NCBI GenBank assembly: GCA_029858545.1
Contig: JAOUFA010000134.1
Location: 1-9,108, forward strand
Origin: Betaproteobacteria bacterium
Lineage (GTDB): Bacteria > Pseudomonadota > Gammaproteobacteria > Burkholderiales > SG8-39
Direction: 5' to 3'
DNA: 9,108 nt
A program made the translations under genes and the position numbers. How positions within the stretch are numbered: the stretch's first letter is position 1; each line of letters opens with the position of its first letter. Below, in pieces: positions 1 through 8,315 of this stretch. The notes below the pieces were generated by a model. It saw only the letters and a list, made by a program, of their open reading frames with translations. It was not told where the DNA came from and made no database searches.

Positions 1-645
1 ATCGTCCCTGCGCTCGCCAGGGGTGCGATGCATCTGTCGATGGGCACGCATGGCGTGGGCGTGATCCGCGCCCTCACCGCCGCGCATGCCGAGGCGGGAC
101 AGATCCACGTCGCCGCACCGATGCTCGGCCGGCCGGAGGCGGTTGCCGCAGGCCAGGCGGGCATCGTCGCCGCGGGTCCGGCCGAGGCGCTCGCGCGCTG
201 CGCGCCGCTCTTTCAGGCGCTCGGCCGGCGCGTGTTCGAAGCGGGCGATGAACCGGTCGGGGCGACTTCGATCAAGCTCGCCAACAACTTTCTTCTCAGT
301 TGCGCGATCGAGGCGATGGGGGAAGCCTTTTCGCTCGTGCGCAAGTACGGCGTCGCGCCCGCCGCGCTCTACGACATCATCGCCGACGGCATGTTCACTT
401 CGCCTGCCTACAAGATCTACGGCAAGATCATCGCCGACGAATCCTACGACCAGGTTGGCTTTACCACGCAACTCGCGCTGAAGGACTCGAACCTGGTGCT
501 CGCCGCGGCGGAAGCCGCGCGCGTGCCGCTGCCCAGCGCCGGCGTGGTGCGCGATCGTCTGCTCGGCGCGATCGCGCACGGCGACGCGGAGAAGGACTGG
601 GCGGTGATGGCGCGCGAACAGGCGCGCGCGAGCGCCCTGGAGTAG
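1..645 (+). CDS. Beta-hydroxyacid dehydrogenase / imine reductase-like NAD(P)-dependent oxidoreductase, 5' truncated
   Basis: The reading frame is open from base 1 and ends at TAG 643-645, so 214 codons are visible and the N-terminal Rossmann NAD(P)-binding half starts before the window. What remains is the end of the cofactor domain and the all-helical C-terminal domain of the 3-hydroxyisobutyrate dehydrogenase superfamily. The segment APMLGRPEAVAAG is followed by GATSIKLANN, whose lysine (codon 274-276) aligns with the catalytic Lys of the family. A C-terminal LALKDSNLVLAAAE helix and an EKDWAVMAR tail are also typical. The GRPEA stretch resembles members related to imine reductases and uncharacterised NADPH-dependent enzymes more than classical 3-hydroxyisobutyrate dehydrogenase, so the substrate cannot be named. 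It is convergent with hutI, 98 bases away, and there is no evidence that it takes part in histidine catabolism. The internal ATG at 28 is not the true start, because homology continues upstream of it. Confidence 0.85.
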   Translation: MVPALARGAMHLSMGTHGVGVIRALTAAHAEAGQIHVAAPMLGRPEAVAAGQAGIVAAGPAEALARCAPLFQALGRRVFEAGDEPVGATSIKLANNFLLSCAIEAMGEAFSLVRKYGVAPAALYDIIADGMFTSPAYKIYGKIIADESYDQVGFTTQLALKDSNLVLAAAEAARVPLPSAGVVRDRLLGAIAHGDAEKDWAVMAREQARASALE

Positions 646-694
646 GCGGGGTGGAAAGCCGCAATGGGAGAGGCGGCGAGTAAACGGTTGCTGA

Positions 695-719
695 TCAGCG
701 GCCGGCGCGTCCGGCCTGA
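695..719. terminator. Weak hairpin between convergent genes, possible bidirectional terminator
   Basis: The 98-base gap between the two convergent stop codons contains GGCCGG (700-705) and CCGGCC (711-716) around a 5-base loop. The outer pairing TCA/TGA (695-697 with 717-719) extends the stem after a two-base bulge. Placement between converging genes fits a terminator, but neither side has a T tract, so it is not a canonical intrinsic terminator. Short GC palindromes are common in DNA of this composition. Confidence 0.22.
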
Positions 720-743
720 ACGAAGAGGCACTCGCGCGCAAGG

Positions 744-2003
744 CTATGCCGGGCGGGTCGTCGATTCGCCCGCCGAATTTCCCCCCGCTCGCGCGACCGC
801 GCCGTGAACAATTTTCCCGTGCCGAACGACCACCCGGCAGGGGTTCGCACCGAGCCAATAGGGCAGTTCCGAAAGCGATGCGCTGTCCCAGAGGACGAAG
901 TCGGCGTAACGGCCCGCCGCCAGCGCGCCGTGGTGCTCGGCCGCACCCAGGGCGCGGGCCGCGTGGCGGGTGTAGCCCAGCAATGCTTCTTCCACCGTAA
1001 GTCCGAACAACGTGCATGCCATGTTCATGGCGAGCAGGGGCGAGAGCAACGGCGCGGTGCCGGGGTTGCAGTCGGTGGCAATCGCCATCGGGATTCCGTG
1101 GCGGCGCAACAGATCGATCGGCGGCCGCTTCGTTTCGCGCAGGAAGTACCAGGCGGCAGGCAGCAGGACGGCAACCGTTCCCGAACGGTGCATGGCCTCC
1201 ACATCGGCCTCGAGAGTATATTCCAGGTGATCGGTCGACAAGGCACCGAAGCGCGTGGCGAGACGAGTGCCGCCGATGTTCGAGAGCTGTTCGGCGTGCA
1301 TCTTCACAGGCAGATCCAGGCGCGACGCCGCCTCGAACACGCGTTCGCATTGCGCGACCGAAAAGGCGATGCTTTCGCAGAACACGTCGACCGCATCCAC
1401 CAGACCCTGCTCCGCGAGCACGGCCATCATGCCGCATACGAGGTCGATGTACGCATCGGGCTTGCCCCCGTACTCGGGCGGCAGTGCGTGTGCGCCGAGA
1501 AAGGTCGCATGGACGGTGACCGGTAGTTCGCGACCAAGCCGTCGTACCACACGGAGCATCTTCGCTTCGGTCTGGAGGTCCAGACCGTAGCCGGACTTGA
1601 TCTCGACCGTCGTCACGCCTTCGGCGATAAAGCGGCGCAACCGGGCGGCGGCCGATGCGAACAGATCCTCTTCGCTCGCCCCGCGGGTCGCGGCCACCGT
1701 GGAAACGATGCCGCCTCCCGCCCGTGCGATCTCCTCGTACGACGCGCCGTTAAGGCGCATGCGGAACTCATCGGCGCGGTTGCCGCCGAATACCAGGTGG
1801 GTATGGCATTCGACCAGGCCCGCGGTTACCAACGCACCGCCGCCGTCATTCTGCGCGCAGGGTCCAAATTCGGGCAGGGTCTCCTCCGCGCCGATCCAGG
1901 CGATTCGGCCCCCGGTGATGCCGATGGCGATGCGTGGCGCATCGCCGATCGTTCCATCGGCGTACCGGAGGTTGCGCCAGAGGCTGTCCAGGCGGAGCTC
2001 CAT
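744..2003 (-). CDS. hutI: Imidazolonepropionase HutI
   Basis: This cytoplasmic metal-dependent amidohydrolase hydrolyses 4-imidazolone-5-propanoate to N-formimino-L-glutamate, the third step of histidine breakdown. From the ATG at 2003 it is 419 residues, the usual size. The TIM-barrel metal motif HTH is at residues 67-69 in GLVECHTHLVFGG. Further metal and active-site residues are His236 (KMHAEQ), His259 (TDHLEY) and Asp311 (ATDCNPGT). The intervals H69-H236 (167) and H236-D311 (75) match those recalled for the Bacillus subtilis enzyme. The family stretches ARAGGGIVSTV and VEIKSGYGL are intact. An upstream in-frame ATG at 2069 would add 22 residues overlapping the end of hutU, with no family resemblance, so 2003 was chosen. 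Only 16 bases separate it from the hutU stop, and no good Shine-Dalgarno sequence is visible, so translation is probably coupled to hutU. It is the last gene of the operon. Confidence 0.96.
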   Translation of the reverse strand: MELRLDSLWRNLRYADGTIGDAPRIAIGITGGRIAWIGAEETLPEFGPCAQNDGGGALVTAGLVECHTHLVFGGNRADEFRMRLNGASYEEIARAGGGIVSTVAATRGASEEDLFASAAARLRRFIAEGVTTVEIKSGYGLDLQTEAKMLRVVRRLGRELPVTVHATFLGAHALPPEYGGKPDAYIDLVCGMMAVLAEQGLVDAVDVFCESIAFSVAQCERVFEAASRLDLPVKMHAEQLSNIGGTRLATRFGALSTDHLEYTLEADVEAMHRSGTVAVLLPAAWYFLRETKRPPIDLLRRHGIPMAIATDCNPGTAPLLSPLLAMNMACTLFGLTVEEALLGYTRHAARALGAAEHHGALAAGRYADFVLWDSASLSELPYWLGANPCRVVVRHGKIVHGAVARAGGNSAGESTTRPA

Positions 2004-2019
2004 GCTTGCGATCAGGTCG

Positions 2020-3738
<1,719 letters not shown>

Positions 3739-3772
3739 TCGAGGTTCCTTCACAGTATTGTCGGGCGCGTGC

Positions 3773-4477
3773 TCAATGCAGTCCGAGGTAGGCGGCGGAG
3801 AGCGACGGATCGTTGCGTGCGTCGGCCGCATTCCCGCTCCAGACGGTGCGGCCGGATTCCAGCACGCAGACGCGGTCCGCCACCGACAGCACACGGTCGG
3901 TGTTTTGCTCCACCAGCAGAATGGTCAGGCCGTCGCGTTTCAGACGCAGCAATGCGTCGTAGCACAGGTCGACCATCCTGGGCATCAGGCCGAGCGAGAG
4001 TTCGTCGATCATGATGAGTTTGGGCCGCGCCATCAGGGCGCGCCCGATCGCCAGCATCTGCTGCTCGCCGCCGGAGAGGGTGGCGGCGAGAGAGCGCAGC
4101 CGCTCGCCCAGGCGCGGGAACAGCGACAGCACATAATCGCGATCGTTCTTGAAGCCGCTCGCCTCGTGTATCAGGCCGCCGACACGCAGGTTGTCCTCGA
4201 CCGAGAGGTCCTTGAACAATCGACGGCCTTCCGGCGAGATCGCGATGCCGCGGCGCACGCGCTCGGTGGCAGGCAGCTTGCCGATGTCCTGTTCATCGAA
4301 AACGATGCGTCCGGACTGAAGGGCGACGTGGCCGGCGATGCACATCAGCGTGGAGGATTTGCCCGAGCCGTTCGCCCCGATCAGGCCGGTGATGCTGCCG
4401 CCCGGGACCTCGAGACCGAGGTCGCTCACCGCACGGAACAGACCGTAGCCGCAACACAGGCCCTCAAGCCGCAACAT
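3773..4477 (-). CDS. ABC transporter ATPase, LivF-type (branched-chain amino acid family)
   Basis: This is one of two cytoplasmic ATPases of a HAAT-family importer. The 234-residue product has Walker A GANGSGKSS (34-42) and SPEGRR (81-86), where LivF proteins carry Glu in place of the usual Q-loop Gln. It also has signature LSGGEQQM (134-141), Walker B LIMIDE (154-159) and switch motif VEQN (189-192), where Gln replaces the usual His, again as in LivF. The length is right for LivF. Two ATG codons are possible. The one at 4477 has TGGAGAG six bases upstream and begins MLRLEGL, as the family does, whereas 4498 lacks a ribosome site. The gene overlaps the upstream ATPase gene by 14 bases, implying translational coupling. 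A livF symbol is withheld because the hut context argues against leucine/isoleucine/valine as substrate. Confidence 0.94.
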   Translation of the reverse strand: MLRLEGLCCGYGLFRAVSDLGLEVPGGSITGLIGANGSGKSSTLMCIAGHVALQSGRIVFDEQDIGKLPATERVRRGIAISPEGRRLFKDLSVEDNLRVGGLIHEASGFKNDRDYVLSLFPRLGERLRSLAATLSGGEQQMLAIGRALMARPKLIMIDELSLGLMPRMVDLCYDALLRLKRDGLTILLVEQNTDRVLSVADRVCVLESGRTVWSGNAADARNDPSLSAAYLGLH

Positions 4478-5246
4478 GGCGCTCTCCAGGCTGTGCATCG
4501 GCGCCGGGGCCGAGATAGGCGGCCCGAACGATGCGGTCGTTCATTACCGCAGCGGGTGCGCCTTCGGCGATTTTCCTGCCGTTGTCGAGCACCACCAGGC
4601 GCGTGCACACGCGCAGTACTTCGCTCAAGTTGTGCTCGATCAGGATGACGGTTGTTCCGGCGCTGTTGATCTCGGCGATCGTGTCGGCGAGCAGGCGCGC
4701 TTCGCTGGAGTTCAGGCCGGCGAGCGGTTCGTCGAGGAGCAGCAGCTTGGGCTTGAGCGCCAATGCGCGCGCCAGTTCCAGGCGTTTCAGCACGCCCAAA
4801 GGCTGGATTTCCGGCAACTCGGCGGCGGCGCCGTCGATCCTCAGGCGCGCAAGCAGCCGGTGCCCGGCTGCCAGTTCCGCGTCGCGTCGGCGGTGGATCA
4901 AGGCCTTCACAGGCGAGGTCGTCTTGTCCGTGCCGGCCGCCAGCGCGACGTTGTCGAGCATCGTCATGCCGCGAAACGGCGTCACGATCTGCTGCGAGAG
5001 GGCCAGCCCGCGACGGATGCGGGCATGGGTCGGCAGCCGGTCGAGCGGCACGCCGTCCAGCAGCACGGTGCCGGTCGCGGGCCGCACCACGCCGGTGATG
5101 ACGCGCAGCAGGGTCGTCTTGCCCGCACCGTTGGGTCCGATCAAGCCGAGCAATTCCCCCCGCAGCGCATCGAACGAAATGTCGCTGAGAGCGGTAACGC
5201 CGTCGAAACGCACGTTTACGGCGCGCACCGACAACAGCGCGCTCAT
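4464..5246 (-). CDS. ABC transporter ATPase, LivG-type (branched-chain amino acid family)
   Basis: This is the second cytoplasmic ATPase of the importer, 260 residues from ATG 5246. Walker A is GPNGAGKTT (37-45), the Q loop is LSQQ (83-86), Walker B is LLLLDEP (168-174), the D loop is LAGLNSSE (175-182) and the switch histidine is His205 in LIEHN. The ABC signature is unusual. Where LSGGQ or LSYGQ is expected, just before RLELARAL, the sequence reads PLGVLK (149-154), so only the glycine at its centre is kept. The fold and spacing are otherwise normal and the frame is intact. The start overlaps the permease stop as ATGA (4 bases), with AAGGGGG four bases before the ATG. The open frame extends 44 codons further upstream inside the permease gene, and that extension was rejected. 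It probably forms a heterodimer with the LivF-type ATPase, as in other HAAT systems. Confidence 0.93.
   Translation of the reverse strand: MSALLSVRAVNVRFDGVTALSDISFDALRGELLGLIGPNGAGKTTLLRVITGVVRPATGTVLLDGVPLDRLPTHARIRRGLALSQQIVTPFRGMTMLDNVALAAGTDKTTSPVKALIHRRRDAELAAGHRLLARLRIDGAAAELPEIQPLGVLKRLELARALALKPKLLLLDEPLAGLNSSEARLLADTIAEINSAGTTVILIEHNLSEVLRVCTRLVVLDNGRKIAEGAPAAVMNDRIVRAAYLGPGADAQPGERHVAA
4482..4488 (-). promoter_or_regulatory. Ribosome binding site deciding the LivF-type start
   Basis: On the minus strand TGGAGAG lies inside the end of the upstream ATPase gene, with its GGAG core six bases before ATG 4477. The alternative ATG at 4498 is preceded only by CGGCCCCGGCGCCG, with no purine-rich match, so this site selects the shorter protein. 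Confidence 0.7.
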
Positions 5247-6094
5247 TTCGCCCCCTTGCCGAGCGAGCGCGACAGGCGAATCACCAGCGCCGCCATTCCG
5301 CCCGGACTGAAGCGCATCATGAGAAACAGCAGGCCGCCGTATACCAGCAGCTTGTAATCGCCGATGAATTGAAACCATGAAGGCAGAACCGATAGCACGG
5401 CGGCGGATATCGCGACGCCGGTCACCGAGCCGATGCCTCCCACCACCACCATCGAGAGCACAGTCACCGATTCGATGAAGCCGAAGCTGTCGGGCGCGAT
5501 CAGTTTCAGGTGCTGGGCGTACAGTCCGCCGGCGAGTCCCGCCAAGGCGGTGCCGATGGCAAATGCCGTCAGCTTGAAAAGCGGCACGTCGATGCCGAGC
5601 ACGCGTACCGTGTCCTCGTCCTCGCCGATCGCGCCGAATACGCGCCCCATCCAGCAGCGGCGCACGTAGGTGGAGAACAGCGCCGTCGCCGCCGCCAGCG
5701 CGACGCTGAGCAGCATGAATTCCGGCTTGGACAGCCCCGGGTCGGCCACGATGGATATCCCCATCTCGGCGCCGAAGATTTCCTGTTGCCGTACAACGCC
5801 GACAAAGAGGAAACCCACGCCCATGGTGGTGATGGCTAGAAAATCAGCCCGCACGCGCAAGCTCGCGAGCCCGACCACGATTCCCAGCACGCCGGAGAAC
5901 AACATCGCGAGCGGCAAGGTGAGCAGAAACGGGATCCCGGCCTTGACCAGCATGCCCGAGGTATAGGCGCCGACGCCAAGAAATGCCGCGTGCCCGAGGC
6001 TGATCTGGCCGCAAAAGCCGGTGATCAGGTTGAGCGACAGCGCGAACAGCACGCTGATCGCCATGGTCGTCGCGAGCGAGATTTCGTAATCCAT
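5243..6094 (-). CDS. ABC transporter permease, LivM-type (branched-chain amino acid family)
   Basis: This inner-membrane permease subunit has 283 residues, almost all in hydrophobic stretches. The family hallmark LNLITGFCGQISLGHAAF is at about residues 21-38, followed by GVGAYTSGML. The cytoplasmic coupling loop that contacts the ATPases is around GRVFGAIGEDEDTVRVLGID (about 150-169), where other members have RAIREDE and ALGI. The segment SMVVVGGIGSVTGVAI is also typical. It is near the short end for LivM proteins, lacking the long N-terminal extension of the Escherichia coli protein, which is common for HAAT permeases in proteobacteria. The start at 6094 is three bases after the stop of the preceding permease. 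No Shine-Dalgarno sequence is visible, so translation is probably coupled. Its stop overlaps the next ATPase start. Confidence 0.94.
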   Translation of the reverse strand: MDYEISLATTMAISVLFALSLNLITGFCGQISLGHAAFLGVGAYTSGMLVKAGIPFLLTLPLAMLFSGVLGIVVGLASLRVRADFLAITTMGVGFLFVGVVRQQEIFGAEMGISIVADPGLSKPEFMLLSVALAAATALFSTYVRRCWMGRVFGAIGEDEDTVRVLGIDVPLFKLTAFAIGTALAGLAGGLYAQHLKLIAPDSFGFIESVTVLSMVVVGGIGSVTGVAISAAVLSVLPSWFQFIGDYKLLVYGGLLFLMMRFSPGGMAALVIRLSRSLGKGAK

Positions 6095-6097
6095 GAG

Positions 6098-6961
6098 CTA
6101 GCGCCGTGCAAACAGCCCGTGCGGCCGCCACATGAGGATCATGATCAGAAACGCAAAGGCGATGGCGTTGCGGTCGAGCAGTTGTCCGAGGTAGACGGTG
6201 CCAAAGGATTCGACCACGCCCAGCACAAGGGAGGCGGCGAGGGCGCCGCGCGTCGAACCCAGCCCGCCGAGCACGATGATCGCAAGCGCCTTGTACGAGG
6301 GAACGCTGCCCATGGTCGGCTCCACCAGGTTGTTGAGCAGAGACACCATCACGCCCGCGAAGGCGGCCAGTGCCGAGCCGACGAAGAAGTTGATGTCGCC
6401 CACCATGCGCCGGGAGACGCCGAAGGATTCGGCCATCTGCGGGTCCGATACCGTCGCCTGGCAGGCAATGCCGATGCGCGTGCGGATCTGCAGCAGGCTC
6501 AGGACACCGATTATCGCGGCACTGCCGAGCATGACCACGACCTCGGCGTGTTTGAAGCGCAGGAAATCGAACAGCACGACCTGTCCCTGGAGAAACTCGT
6601 TCCTGTAGGTAAGTCCCTGCGCGCCGAAGACGATCCGGAACAACTCCTCGGCGGCGATGTACAGGCCGATGGAGGCGATCAGCGGCACGAATGGCGGTTG
6701 ATCGAGGATCGGCTGGTAGCACAGCCGGAAGGCGAGGATGCCACCGACGCCGGCCACCATCATCGCCGCGAAAATGGCCGCCGCCAGGCTTCCGGTCTGA
6801 TTGGCGACCAGGACGCCCACATAGCCGCCCAGCGTGAAGAAGGCGGCGTGGGCGACGTGCAGGATGCGCAACAGCCCGTAGACCAGGGTCAGACCCAGGG
6901 CGATGAGCGCGTAGATGCTTCCCTGGACCAGTCCCTGCGCGGCGAGTTCGACGAACAACAT
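6098..6961 (-). CDS. ABC transporter permease, LivH-type (branched-chain amino acid family)
   Basis: This inner-membrane permease has 287 residues and pairs with the LivM-type subunit. The N-terminus GLVQGSIYALIALGLTLVYG followed by HVAHAAFFTLGGYVGV is the LivH signature; most relatives have N-x-AHG in this position, and here it is HVAHAA. The conserved coupling loop is RTRIGIACQATVSDPQMAES followed by FGVS. A late segment KALAIIVLGGLGSTRGAL and a terminal PHGLFARR are also standard. The ATG at 6961 has no Shine-Dalgarno sequence in the 15 bases before it, and a perfect 15-bp hairpin sits immediately upstream. This gene may therefore be translated less than the binding-protein gene before it. 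No alternative start codon lies just upstream in frame. Confidence 0.94.
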   Translation of the reverse strand: MLFVELAAQGLVQGSIYALIALGLTLVYGLLRILHVAHAAFFTLGGYVGVLVANQTGSLAAAIFAAMMVAGVGGILAFRLCYQPILDQPPFVPLIASIGLYIAAEELFRIVFGAQGLTYRNEFLQGQVVLFDFLRFKHAEVVVMLGSAAIIGVLSLLQIRTRIGIACQATVSDPQMAESFGVSRRMVGDINFFVGSALAAFAGVMVSLLNNLVEPTMGSVPSYKALAIIVLGGLGSTRGALAASLVLGVVESFGTVYLGQLLDRNAIAFAFLIMILMWRPHGLFARR

Positions 6962-6976
6962 GGGGATGCGAGGCTT

Positions 6977-7009
6977 GCGCGGCCCGCGGCGGCACGCCGC
7001 GGGCCGCGC
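6977..7009 (-). promoter_or_regulatory. Perfect 15-bp GC hairpin between the binding-protein and LivH-type genes
   Basis: Arms 6977-6991 and 6995-7009 are exact reverse complements with a three-base loop (GCA on the plus strand), and every pair is G-C. The hairpin begins 16 bases after the binding-protein stop codon and ends 15 bases before the permease ATG. On the transcribed strand it is followed by AAGCCTCGCATCCCC, with no U tract, so it is not a classic intrinsic terminator. By analogy with structures after other periplasmic binding-protein genes in transport operons, it may protect the upstream message from 3' exonucleases. It could also block some transcription or ribosome loading downstream, giving more binding protein than permease. 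Confidence 0.7.
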
Positions 7010-7025
7010 GCCAGCGAAGCGATGC

Positions 7026-8171
7026 TTACTTGGCCTTGGTCGGCGGAGCCAGCACGACCGGATCGGAGATCACGGAATGGCGGCGGAAGGCCTTGTCCTT
7101 GACGATCTGCACCTGGACGTCCTTCTTCACCTCGTGCAGGTCGTTGAAGGTGATCGTGCCGATGGGGGTATTGAAGCCGCCGATTTCAATCGCCTTCCGG
7201 AGCGCTTCGCCGCCCTTGCCGCCGGTTTGCTTCAGGCCCTCGATGACGATGCTGGTCGCGGTATAGGTGGACGCCGCGACCATATCGGCCCCGATGCCGG
7301 TGGCAGCGCGGAATTCCTTCAGGAACTTCGCCGTCACCGGCGAGGCGGAGTCGCGATCGAGCGAGGTCGTCACGAGAGTGCCTTCGGCCGCCGCGCCGGC
7401 GATCTCGATGAACTTCTCCGAGTCGTAGCCCTCCTGGCCGATGATCGGAACGGTCACGCCCGCGGCGCGCAACTGGTTGACCAGAGGTCCGGCCGTAAAG
7501 TAATAACCCGACGCGTAGATCAGTTCCGGGTTGTCCGATTTCACCTTGGCGATCAGGGCGCCGAATTGCCGGTCCTGGATGCTGTACTCGTATTCCTTGA
7601 TGATTTCGAGGCCGAATTTCGGCGCTGCATCCTTGTAGCCGGCGGCGAGCGCTTGTCCGAAGTCGTTCTTCAGCGTGATGATCACCACGCGCTTCTTGGC
7701 CAAATCGCTCGAGAGTTTCGCACCGGCGCGGCCCTGCACTTCGCCCATGGTCGCGGTACGAAACACGTAATTCCCGGCAAGCGTCACATCCGGATGGATC
7801 GAATAGGCCACCACGTAGGGCACCTTCGCGGCCTGAAACAGCGGCGCGGCGGCGCGCGCCGAGGCGGAGTACGAGCCGCCCACGCCGGCGATGACCTTGT
7901 CCTTCTCGATCAGCTTGGTCGCCGCCGGCGCGGCTTCCTTGGGGGATGCCTGGTCGTCGTACGTGACGAGTTGGATCTGCTGACCGTTGATGCCGCCCGC
8001 GGCATTGGCGTGGGCTACCGCGAGCTTGGCGCCTTCCAGGGCCGATTTTCCATCGGCCGCGGCGAACCCCGTCAAGGGCACGGTGATTCCTATCTTCACC
8101 TCCGCCGCATGGGCGGTTGCGCCCAGATGCAATGTGAACGCTGCTACCGCTACCGCCAGTTTGGAGTTCAT
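7026..8171 (-). CDS. Periplasmic substrate-binding protein of HAAT-type ABC transporter (LivJ/LivK family)
   Basis: This is the periplasmic receptor (type I fold, Peripla_BP_6/LivK family) for the downstream permeases, 381 residues from ATG 8171. A signal peptide is evident: MNSK, a hydrophobic run to residue 18, and a cleavage motif AHA ending at residue 22. The mature protein opens EVKIGITVPLTG. Further landmarks are GAKLAVAHANAAGGINGQQI, TYDDQASP (70-77), VGGSYSASARAAAP (97-110), the hinge-region stretch RTATMGEVQG, and IIGQEGYDSEKF (243-254). At the ligand loop (97-110) the Thr that contacts amino-acid ligands in leucine/isoleucine/valine-binding proteins appears replaced by Ala or Ser by eye alignment. 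Glu247 aligns with their amino-group-binding Glu. The start is supported by GAGGA at 8180-8184, eight bases upstream. The open frame continues 52 codons further up, across the operators, and was rejected. It is the first gene of the operon. The hut context suggests histidine or urocanate as ligand, which is an inference. Confidence 0.93.
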   Translation of the reverse strand: MNSKLAVAVAAFTLHLGATAHAAEVKIGITVPLTGFAAADGKSALEGAKLAVAHANAAGGINGQQIQLVTYDDQASPKEAAPAATKLIEKDKVIAGVGGSYSASARAAAPLFQAAKVPYVVAYSIHPDVTLAGNYVFRTATMGEVQGRAGAKLSSDLAKKRVVIITLKNDFGQALAAGYKDAAPKFGLEIIKEYEYSIQDRQFGALIAKVKSDNPELIYASGYYFTAGPLVNQLRAAGVTVPIIGQEGYDSEKFIEIAGAAAEGTLVTTSLDRDSASPVTAKFLKEFRAATGIGADMVAASTYTATSIVIEGLKQTGGKGGEALRKAIEIGGFNTPIGTITFNDLHEVKKDVQVQIVKDKAFRRHSVISDPVVLAPPTKAK

Positions 8172-8258
8172 TGTTGTGGTCCTCGTCGTGTTGAGCGATG
8201 GGGCGCGCCACCGCGCGTCCGGCCGGATGCTCCCTGGTGCCGGAACGGGCGGGGCGAG

Positions 8259-8270
8259 TTGTCTAGACAA
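8259..8270. promoter_or_regulatory. Putative HutC operator, operon-proximal copy
   Basis: TTGTCTAGACAA is a perfect 12-bp palindrome, identical to the copy at 8316-8327. It matches 10 of 12 positions of the HutC core site TTGTATATACAA known from Pseudomonas and enteric bacteria, differing symmetrically at positions 5 and 8. It would lie just downstream of the predicted transcription start of the transporter-hut operon (about +6 to +17), where bound repressor would block promoter clearance. Confidence 0.8.
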
Positions 8271-8310
8271 GACTGCCGGCACAATGTAGCAGCAAGACTT
8301 TGCCGGCGCA
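8268..8310. repeat. Imperfect direct repeat across the operon promoter
   Basis: CAAGACTGCCGGCACA (8268-8283) and CAAGACTTTGCCGGCGCA (8293-8310) share CAAGACT and GCCGGC.CA, with two extra bases in the second copy. The copies overlap the -10/start-site region and the -35 region of the predicted operon promoter. This may be a second regulator's tandem site, or chance similarity. Confidence 0.35.
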
Positions 8311-8311
8311 A
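8283..8311 (-). promoter_or_regulatory. Predicted sigma70 promoter of the transporter-hutU-hutI operon
   Basis: On the minus strand, TTGCGC (8306-8311) is separated by exactly 17 bases from TACATT (8283-8288). These match the -35 consensus at 3 of 6 and the -10 consensus at 4 of 6 positions, so it is of moderate strength. Transcription would begin near 8276, giving a leader of about 105 bases before the binding-protein ATG. The promoter lies exactly between the two palindromic operators, which supports the assignment. Confidence 0.5.
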
Positions 8312-8315
8312 GGGG

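Noticed and set aside
5844..6995. A 383-codon minus-strand open frame overlapping both permease genes in another frame
   Set aside because: It is Arg/Pro/His-rich in the shifted frame. Both permease reading frames beneath it are complete and family-typical, so no frameshifted gene is involved.
6977..7009. Calling the large hairpin an intrinsic terminator
   Set aside because: No U tract follows the stem on the transcribed strand, and the downstream permease and ATPase genes need transcription from the same operon, so partial attenuation or message stabilisation is more plausible.
5990..7102. A 370-codon plus-strand open frame opposite the permease genes
   Set aside because: The translation is low-complexity and rich in charged residues and Gln/His, typical of the antisense of hydrophobic membrane protein codons, and the permeases on the other strand are unmistakable.
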